Shown: piece after piece, positions 1 to 4,612 of the stretch | Position numbering within the stretch: the first letter of the stretch is position 1 | Layout of the letters: every line of letters begins with the position of its first letter | NCBI GenBank assembly: GCA_038254585.1 | Contig: JBBSGA010000049.1 | Coordinates: 1 to 24,614 of the forward strand | Direction of reading: 5' to 3' | DNA: 24,614 nucleotides | Source of the DNA: JBBSGA01 sp038254585 | Lineage (GTDB): Bacteria; Chloroflexota; Chloroflexia; Chloroflexales; Kallotenuaceae | Position numbers and translations under genes: made by a program | The notes under the pieces: model-generated | Database searches by the model: none | Told to the model about the DNA's origin: nothing | Seen by the model: only the letters and a program-made list of their open reading frames with translations

Positions 1-5
1 TAAAT

Positions 6-74
6 CGGGTCCGCTAGATTTACCCGAAGAGAAGGCAGATGGACCAGCCCTCGATCCAATCCATCTACCTTCTC
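6..74 (-). terminator. Tandem hairpins downstream of the helical-protein gene
   Basis: Positions 29-43 and 60-74 form a 15-bp inverted repeat with one mismatch (C36 opposite A67) around a 16-nt loop. A second smaller stem pairs 6-10 (CGGGT) with 22-26 (ACCCG). On the minus strand both follow the stop codon of the gene at 92-559, the larger one starting 17 nt after it. Neither is followed by a strong U-run, so this is either a weak or factor-assisted terminator or an mRNA 3'-end stabiliser. The position supports a 3'-end role. Confidence 0.5.
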
Positions 75-91
75 GCATGCCGGCCGTAGCG

Positions 92-559
92 CTATTTGCG
101 TCCGGTCTCGATCCGCTCGGCAAGCTCGCGCAGCTGGGCATTCAGCGTTCGCAGGGCGGCTGCGACCGTATCCCGCACCTCGTCGACCAGGGTCGCCTGT
201 GCGCCTTTCGCAGCCTCGACCACACGCCGGGTCTGTGCTTTCGTTTCGGGGTTCTGCGCCTCCTGGCGCGCGGCCCGGACCGCGGCCTCGACCTGATCGG
301 CCATCACGCGCAGCTGATCGCCCAGGCCATTAAGCTGCTGATCCTGGTCCGATTTCCACCCGGAGCGGATAGCGCTGCTCAAGCGCACACCGAGTTTCTT
401 GAACTCCTCGCCGACTTCGCGCCAATCCTCGCCAACCTCGTTCCAGCGAGTGGTCGCCGGCTCCGACGCGGGAACGTTAGTCAGTTTTACCGTCGCGATC
501 CCTTCGGCCGGAAGGTTGCCCGCCTCGTCTTGAGAACTGTTGACGTTCGTATCGCTCAT
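92..559 (-). CDS. Small charged helical protein, unknown function
   Basis: A 155-residue protein that I do not recognise as a named family. The first ~35 residues are polar and probably disordered. From about residue 38 (WNEVGEDWREVGEEFKKLG) to the end it is almost continuously helix-forming, Ala/Glu/Arg/Gln-rich, with heptad-like spacing typical of a coiled coil. There is no signal peptide or membrane segment, so it is probably cytoplasmic. The start is supported by an AAGGAG Shine-Dalgarno sequence about 8 nt before the ATG. The 132-nt upstream gap holds a perfect 6-bp stem (600-605 with 611-616) in what would be its leader. The gene ends just before a long hairpin. It is last in a minus-strand series behind pyrD. 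A structural or stress-related role is possible but nothing in the sequence proves it. Confidence 0.75.
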   Translation of the reverse strand: MSDTNVNSSQDEAGNLPAEGIATVKLTNVPASEPATTRWNEVGEDWREVGEEFKKLGVRLSSAIRSGWKSDQDQQLNGLGDQLRVMADQVEAAVRAARQEAQNPETKAQTRRVVEAAKGAQATLVDEVRDTVAAALRTLNAQLRELAERIETGRK

Positions 560-691
560 AGCATTGCTCCTTTAGGGTCAATCCGTTTGGTAGCCCCGCC
601 GAGGGATCAGCCCTCGCCTTCAGTCCCTGGCTTCCTCTGTACAAGACAAGACGACCGCGTGGGACGCAATGTTGCAGCCGAGCAGCGGAGG

Positions 692-997
692 TCATCCCTC
701 GGACAGTCCGGGGGGCGCGCCGTGATCCTCGCTCCGCCGAATCGCTTCGAACGTTCGCTCGATCAGCTCCTTGCCATCTGGGCCGAAGTTAGCGTAGAGG
801 ATCTCCATGAACCGGATGGTGTCGGCAGCCGCGTCGACGAAGGCCCACTCGCAGCCAAAAAACGAGCAATTCTCGATCGCGGTGCCCGCCGCGCGGCCGC
901 CGAATTCGATCCGGCAATTGCGGAAGGAACATTCTAGGAACTGGTTGCCGTCGAGGCGAACCGTTGTACCGGTAAACTCTTTGTCGAAGTAGCGCAT
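692..997 (-). CDS. Pentapeptide-like 101-residue protein, unknown function
   Basis: A 101-residue soluble protein. Its N-terminal half has the pattern of short beta-helix proteins: small or aromatic residues recur about every ten residues (FLECSFRNCRIEF, then AIENCSFFGCEWAF), similar to YjbI-like pentapeptide repeats. The run is too short for a complete quadrilateral beta-helix. The C-terminal half looks helical (FGPDGKELIERTFEAIRR). There is no signal peptide. The ATG lies 28 nt after the pyrD stop with no strong Shine-Dalgarno, so it may be read from the pyrD transcript. No catalytic motif is visible. The protein appears real from its length, position and normal codon use, but the function is unknown. 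Confidence 0.65.
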   Translation of the reverse strand: MRYFDKEFTGTTVRLDGNQFLECSFRNCRIEFGGRAAGTAIENCSFFGCEWAFVDAAADTIRFMEILYANFGPDGKELIERTFEAIRRSEDHGAPPGLSEG

Positions 998-1025
998 ATC
1001 GATAACGTGCCCGGGTCTCGCACTC

Positions 1026-2111
1026 TCACGCGCCGGAGGCGCTGCCGGTTAGCTCGGAGACCGATCCAATAGCCCGCTCGGCCATCATGCGTGCCAGAGC
1101 ACGATTGATGCGACGAGCAACGGCAGGGCCCTCATAGATGAAGCCAGTATACATTTGAACGAGGTTGGCTCCCGCGGCCAGCTTCTCGAAGGCATCTTCC
1201 GCCGTGAAAATGCCGCCGACGCCGACGATCGGCAGGCCGCCATGCGTGCTGCGATATATATAGCGCACGATGTCCGTCGCCCGCTCCCGCAAAGGGCGGC
1301 CGCTGAGGCCACCGGCCTCGGCCCGATGCTCACCACGTAGCCCTGAAGGTCGCCCCACCGTAGTATTGGTTGCCACGATGCCGTCGACTTTGCCGGATAG
1401 GCAGATCTCGACGATATCGTCGATTTCGGCTGGTGAGAGATCCGGGGCAAGCTTTACGAGCAGCGGCTTGCGCACCGGCATTCGATCGCGGCTCCCGGCC
1501 ATCTGTCCGATCAAAGCCCCGAGCGCCTGCCTGCCCTGTAGCTCACGCAGGCGCATCGTATTGGGAGAGCTGACATTGATCGTAACGTAATCGGCGAGGT
1601 CGTAGAGCCGCTCGAAGACCCGCACGTAGTCTGCGGCGGCGGTGCCGGCCTCGACGCTTTGCTTGTTGGCACCTACATTGATCCCAACGATACCGCTCCC
1701 GTGGTACTGCCGTCCTAGATGCTCGCACACCGCATCGGCACCCTCACCGGGAAAGCCCATTCGGTTGATCAATGCCCCGTCGGCCGCGAGGCGGAAGACG
1801 CGGGGCCGAGGGTTACCCGGCTGCGGCAGCGGCGTAACAGTGCCCACCTCGACGTGACCCCAGCCGATATGCAGCAGAGCCGGGACGGCATGGCCGTTCT
1901 TATCAAGGCCGGCTGCCACGCCCAGGGGATTTCGAAAATGGAGGCCCCAGAGGTCCACTTGCAGGCGTGGGTCGTTCCATTCGAAGAATGGGCGTGCGAG
2001 GGGCAGCAGTGCGGATGCGCGAGAAGCCAGCGCGAGCAGGCGTATGGTCCAATCATGAACAGTCTCGGCGTCGACGCGAGCAAAGATCGGAAGAAGCGTA
2101 CGCTGATACAT
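1026..2111 (-). CDS. pyrD: Dihydroorotate dehydrogenase (quinone), class 2
   Basis: Catalyses oxidation of dihydroorotate to orotate with FMN and membrane quinone, the fourth step of de novo pyrimidine synthesis. The 361-residue protein matches class 2 enzymes throughout: an N-terminal amphipathic membrane helix, the FMN segment NPLGVAAGLDKNG (61-73), EVGTVTPLPQPGNPRPRVFR (88-107), INRMGF (115-120), GINVGANK (143-150), the catalytic-serine region NVSSPNT (179-185), LVKLAPDLS (218-226), then IVATNTT, GGLSGRPL and PIVGVGGI for phosphate and FMN binding. The ATG at 2111 was chosen because MYQRTLLPIFARVD aligns with the usual class 2 N-terminus. A GTG at 2144 would add 11 residues and neither start has a strong Shine-Dalgarno. 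It lies 96 nt behind the membrane-protein gene (63 nt from the GTG) and may share its transcript. Confidence 0.96.
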   Translation of the reverse strand: MYQRTLLPIFARVDAETVHDWTIRLLALASRASALLPLARPFFEWNDPRLQVDLWGLHFRNPLGVAAGLDKNGHAVPALLHIGWGHVEVGTVTPLPQPGNPRPRVFRLAADGALINRMGFPGEGADAVCEHLGRQYHGSGIVGINVGANKQSVEAGTAAADYVRVFERLYDLADYVTINVSSPNTMRLRELQGRQALGALIGQMAGSRDRMPVRKPLLVKLAPDLSPAEIDDIVEICLSGKVDGIVATNTTVGRPSGLRGEHRAEAGGLSGRPLRERATDIVRYIYRSTHGGLPIVGVGGIFTAEDAFEKLAAGANLVQMYTGFIYEGPAVARRINRALARMMAERAIGSVSELTGSASGA

Positions 2112-2207
2112 GCGACCGAAGGCTCCCGCTAGAACCGCATGCACGCAAGCGTACCCGTGAAGTCGCGGGCGCGCAAGCCTTCCGCGGCGGGCTCGACGCC
2201 GAAAGGG

Positions 2208-2927
2208 TTAGGACGGCCGAGCCAGGGCCCCTTTCTGCGCGCCTGAGCGCCGGACGACGATCGCGGCGAGGAGGCCGACGAGGTTGGAGATGCTATCGGT
2301 GATAGCATCCGGCAAGCTCCACTGCATGTTGATCTCGCTGGGATCGCGGCCGGTTACCTCCAGCTCAGCGATGTGTGCGAAGTATTCGCTCAGTTCCCAC
2401 AGCAGCGTTACGACGGCGACCGAGAGTGCCGCTACTAGGTCCACGTGCCGTGCGGCTCCCTTGACGAGCCCGCCTAGCAGCGCGCCGGGTGGAAACTCCT
2501 CTTCCAAGGAAAGGAGCGACTCGCTCACCAGCCGGGCGAGCGTATAGGCGGCGGCAGAATGCGGGATACTGTCGACGCCGAAGCCAAGCACCGTGCGCTC
2601 GGCCCACTGGCCGTGGTAGATCGAATAATCTGGATGCGACAAAATGAAGCCGACTGCGAGTGGTGCGACATAGGCAGCATAGTTCGGGTCGAGCCGCGCC
2701 CGGCGGTCGATTGTTCGGCGGAATGCCTGCAGAGTCGAGCTGCCGGACAAGCCATTACGTGGTGGTACCGGTAGGAGGTGCAGGAGGTCGGGAAGTAGCA
2801 ACGTTACTGTATTGCCCGCCAGATGGGTCAGCCAAGCCGTGGGAACACCGTATTCCCTCCGGTTTCGGGCGGCGGTTACGGCCACCCCAGTCCATAGGCT
2901 GTATCGAAGCAAGTCGGCCGGCCGCAT
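2208..2927 (-). CDS. Integral membrane protein with YjdF/VanZ-like C-terminal motif
   Basis: A 239-residue membrane protein with about four or five hydrophobic segments, including NTVTLLLPDLLHLLPV, YVAPLAVGFILSH, DLVAALSVAVVTLLWELSEY and DSISNLVGLLAAIVV. The pairing of WELSEYF with a later D-x-x-x-D-x-x-x-N-x-x-G segment near the C-terminus resembles the DUF2238 (YjdF) and VanZ-like membrane families, where the acidic residues and the Asn/Gly are conserved. The conserved HSAAAYTLA segment also fits DUF2238. I chose the ATG at 2927, 25 codons inside the longest frame, because a strong AGGAGG sits 4 nt upstream. The gene diverges from the EEP enzyme gene across a ~117-nt spacer. The biochemical role is unknown. 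Confidence 0.72.
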   Translation of the reverse strand: MRPADLLRYSLWTGVAVTAARNRREYGVPTAWLTHLAGNTVTLLLPDLLHLLPVPPRNGLSGSSTLQAFRRTIDRRARLDPNYAAYVAPLAVGFILSHPDYSIYHGQWAERTVLGFGVDSIPHSAAAYTLARLVSESLLSLEEEFPPGALLGGLVKGAARHVDLVAALSVAVVTLLWELSEYFAHIAELEVTGRDPSEINMQWSLPDAITDSISNLVGLLAAIVVRRSGAQKGALARPS

Positions 2928-2962
2928 AGATCCTCCTAAGCACTTGCCCTCTCGAAGCAACT

Positions 2963-2979
2963 CTCGTTCCCAGAACGAG
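2963..2979. promoter_or_regulatory. Palindrome CTCGTTC-N3-GAACGAG in a divergent spacer
   Basis: A perfect 7+7 bp inverted repeat with a 3-nt spacer lies between the divergently oriented membrane-protein gene (start 2927) and EEP gene (start 3045). It is placed where an operator for either or both promoters would be. No clear -35/-10 pair was identified, and the core GTTC-N3-GAAC is not the common LexA arrangement. Confidence 0.35.
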
Positions 2980-3044
2980 CGGTACGCCGGTTGCTGGAAC
3001 AACTCGCCAGGCTATGCGCCTCTGGAGAGCAAGCAACAGGAAAG

Positions 3045-3908
3045 ATGGAGCAACTGACCATTATCACGATGAACTGTCTTGGTCTCCCGGTGCCTGTTCC
3101 TGGGCTGCGGCGCCGGCTGCAAGCGCTGGGCAATGCCCTGGCGGCATCCAAGGCCGATGTCGTATGTCTACAGGAAGTAGGACGTTGGAGACACCTAGCA
3201 CAGCTACGACACGACGAGACAACCTGGCCCTTCGCAATCGCACCTGACTACCCCTATGCTCCGAAAGGCGGCCTTGTCACCCTTGCGCGTCTTCCCGTCG
3301 CCGGGATGCGCTTCAGCGCCTTCCAGGAGCGTGGCCGGCCGGTAAGCCTGCACACAGCGGAGCGCTTGCAGGGGAAAGGCATGCTGCACACGACGATTAG
3401 AGCGCGCGGACAGAGTGTGCTCGTGATCAATACACACCTGGCGGCGAATTATAGCGCACGCTGGTCGTACTCAAGCCCCTACGCGCGAGTCGAGCGAGCA
3501 CAGTTGAAAGAGCTCGCGGCGGCGGTGCGCGCGGTACCTGTGGAGACGATAGTCGTCGTCGCAGGTGACTTCAACGTACCGCGCGGGAGCTGGCTCTATC
3601 ACGAGTTCTTAGCCCTGACCAGCTTATACGATCCACTCGGCCGGTCACACGAGCCGACATACCGTCCGCTAGCTGGCGTACCCGCACGTGCCGCGCAGGC
3701 ACTCGACCATGTACTCGTCCGCGCGCCCACTAACCTCGAGGTAGCGGCGCGCTCCGAACTGTGCTTCGCGGAGCCGGCGATGCTTGCACATGGGATCCGC
3801 GGATATCTTTCGGATCATCTCGGCATACGCATGACTCTCGCGTGGAAAGGAGGAGATGCAGCTGCTAATGGCCGGAAAGCTAGCGACGGCGACGGGCCAG
3901 CCGCGTAA
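3045..3908 (+). CDS. Endonuclease/exonuclease/phosphatase (EEP) family hydrolase
   Basis: A 287-residue metal-dependent phosphodiesterase fold of the EEP superfamily (DNase I, exonuclease III, sphingomyelinase, inositol-phosphatase relatives). The hallmark residues are in order: N10 (ITMNCLG), E44 (VCLQEV, metal ligand), H131 (INTHLA), D175 and N177 (AGDFNV), a substrate-side D in ALDHVLV, and D257-H258 (YLSDHLG, catalytic His). There is no signal peptide or membrane segment, so it is cytoplasmic. The ATG at 3045 was preferred: an AGGA element is close upstream, and the longer frame from 2991 adds a non-conserved stretch that would cross the divergent promoter region. The substrate cannot be read from sequence. 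The last 29 bp overlap antisense with the small gene at 3880-4083. Confidence 0.88.
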   Translation: MEQLTIITMNCLGLPVPVPGLRRRLQALGNALAASKADVVCLQEVGRWRHLAQLRHDETTWPFAIAPDYPYAPKGGLVTLARLPVAGMRFSAFQERGRPVSLHTAERLQGKGMLHTTIRARGQSVLVINTHLAANYSARWSYSSPYARVERAQLKELAAAVRAVPVETIVVVAGDFNVPRGSWLYHEFLALTSLYDPLGRSHEPTYRPLAGVPARAAQALDHVLVRAPTNLEVAARSELCFAEPAMLAHGIRGYLSDHLGIRMTLAWKGGDAAANGRKASDGDGPAA

Positions 3909-4083
3909 GCTCACGCGCGACCGGGTCGGGATGCAGCTGTGGACTGTTCTCAGCTGCGTAGACCCGTTTAAGCTGCTCCTGCAGCAGGGAACGCGGAAGT
4001 AGCAAGGCCTGGCCGCTGCGTGGGTTCGCATGAGCCCGGATTTGATCACGGATCCGCTGGGAGCGCCTGTCGCGTGTGGACAT
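3880..4083 (-). CDS. Small basic protein of 67 residues, unknown function
   Basis: A short frame beginning MSTRDRRSQRIRDQIRAHAN and ending in an Arg-rich tail (LARRRR). It is strongly basic and probably helical, without membrane segments. An AGGAGA Shine-Dalgarno 5 nt before the ATG at 4083 supports this start over the much longer in-frame extension. A promoter (4258-4286) and a terminator-like hairpin (4160-4201) precede it on the same strand, which supports an independently expressed unit. It overlaps the end of the convergent EEP gene by 29 bp. The composition would suit nucleic-acid binding, but that is only inference, and no homologous family is recognised. Confidence 0.6.
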   Translation of the reverse strand: MSTRDRRSQRIRDQIRAHANPRSGQALLLPRSLLQEQLKRVYAAENSPQLHPDPVARELTRLARRRR

Positions 4084-4159
4084 TCTTCTCTCCTGTGTGG
4101 TGAAGGATGAGATGGCATACCGCGGGGTGGAAAGGCGAGCCGTGTGAATGGTGGCCGTT

Positions 4160-4201
4160 AAAGAATAAGGGCCACAGCTCCTCGGAAAGGAGCATGGCCC
4201 T
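4160..4201 (-). terminator. Terminator or attenuator hairpin in the leader of the 67-residue gene
   Basis: On the minus strand AGGGCCA (4201-4195) pairs with TGGCCCT (4174-4168), and inside it GCTCCT (4193-4188) pairs with AGGAGC (4182-4177) around a 5-nt loop. The strong two-part stem is followed immediately by the T-rich run TATTCTTTAA. That is the layout of an intrinsic terminator read leftward. Because it lies between a promoter (4258-4286) and the start codon at 4083, it would either end a ~90-nt RNA or attenuate the gene. Confidence 0.6.
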
Positions 4202-4257
4202 CGCGGGTCCATAGTCGTATGGCAAACGCGATATCGCATATGATAGTTGTTGAATCC

Positions 4258-4286
4258 TTTGTACACCTTTCGAGGCGGCGCGTCAA
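4258..4286 (-). promoter_or_regulatory. Sigma-70-type promoter, minus strand
   Basis: TTGACG (4286-4281, 5 of 6 to the -35 consensus) and TACAAA (4263-4258, 4 of 6 to the -10 consensus) are separated by exactly 17 bp. The predicted transcription start is near 4251, leaving a ~170-nt leader before the ATG at 4083. The leader includes the small stems CCATA/TATGG and the palindrome GCGATATCGC. Confidence 0.5.
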
Positions 4287-4565
4287 CTTCGGATTGGCTG
4301 ATTGAGCGGCGAACAATGGGGGTACGCGACCAGCCTAGATGAGGCATGCTACGATGCTATCGATTGGTGGACAGGGCAGCCACCGTATTCAAACAAGGGG
4401 TCGATCGGTATGGAATATCGTTCGTTAGGGCGTTCAAGCCGAGACGAACATCCGTGCCGCCGAGTGGTGGCTTTCACCCATGGAGCTCCAGGAGGTGCGG
4501 GCGATCCTGGAAGGCCGAGAATCGAGCTGCCTCGCGTCACTTTCATCTCCTCATCACAGCGCGAA
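4287..4565. other. Spacer without a convincing gene; possible coding remnant
   Basis: No conserved protein, RNA gene or mobile element is recognised here. Three overlapping plus-strand frames are open but lack consistent codon bias. One of them (4429-4580, preceded by an in-frame TAG) encodes a plausible-looking helical piece, AEWWLSPMELQEVRAILEG, ending at a TGA inside the next hairpin. It could be the decayed end of a gene. Confidence that it is functional is low. Confidence 0.3.
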
Positions 4566-4593
4566 ACCCCGGCCGTCATGATCGGGCCGGGGT
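4566..4593. terminator. GC-rich hairpin just upstream of the glycan cassette
   Basis: ACCCCGGCC (4566-4574) pairs perfectly with GGCCGGGGT (4585-4593) around a 10-nt loop. Read rightward it is followed by AATT, and read leftward by TTTCGC, so neither side has a full U-run. It may insulate the cassette promoter at 4601 from upstream transcription. Confidence 0.45.
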
Positions 4594-4600
4594 AATTGCG

Positions 4601-4606
4601 TATAAT
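4601..4606 (+). promoter_or_regulatory. Consensus -10 element positioned for a leaderless transcript
   Basis: A perfect TATAAT lies exactly 6 nt before the GTG at 4613. Since transcription normally begins about 6-7 nt after the -10 hexamer, the mRNA would begin at or next to the start codon. No good -35 hexamer is visible 17 bp upstream, but a TG lies just upstream in TGCGTATAAT. It probably drives the first gene and perhaps the whole glycan cassette. Confidence 0.55.
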
Positions 4607-4612
4607 ACGGCG

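Noticed and set aside
77..937. 286-codon plus-strand open frame at the left edge
   Set aside because: It runs antisense through two better-supported minus-strand genes and the spacer between them, has no Shine-Dalgarno and no recognisable domain. Long shadow frames are expected at this GC content.
2963..2979. LexA/SOS box
   Set aside because: The half-sites are in the order GTTC-N3-GAAC, not the common GAAC-N4-GTTC arrangement, and no SOS gene is adjacent.
4083..4251. Possible T-box riboswitch in the small-gene leader
   Set aside because: The minus strand has TGGACCCGCG, which is close to the T-box core, but it lacks the correct antiterminator pairing, the leader is short, and the downstream gene is not an aminoacyl-tRNA synthetase or amino-acid gene.
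4425..4445. Possible tRNA T-arm (GTTCAAGCC)
   Set aside because: The flanking bases do not form a 5-bp stem, and no acceptor or anticodon arm is present nearby.
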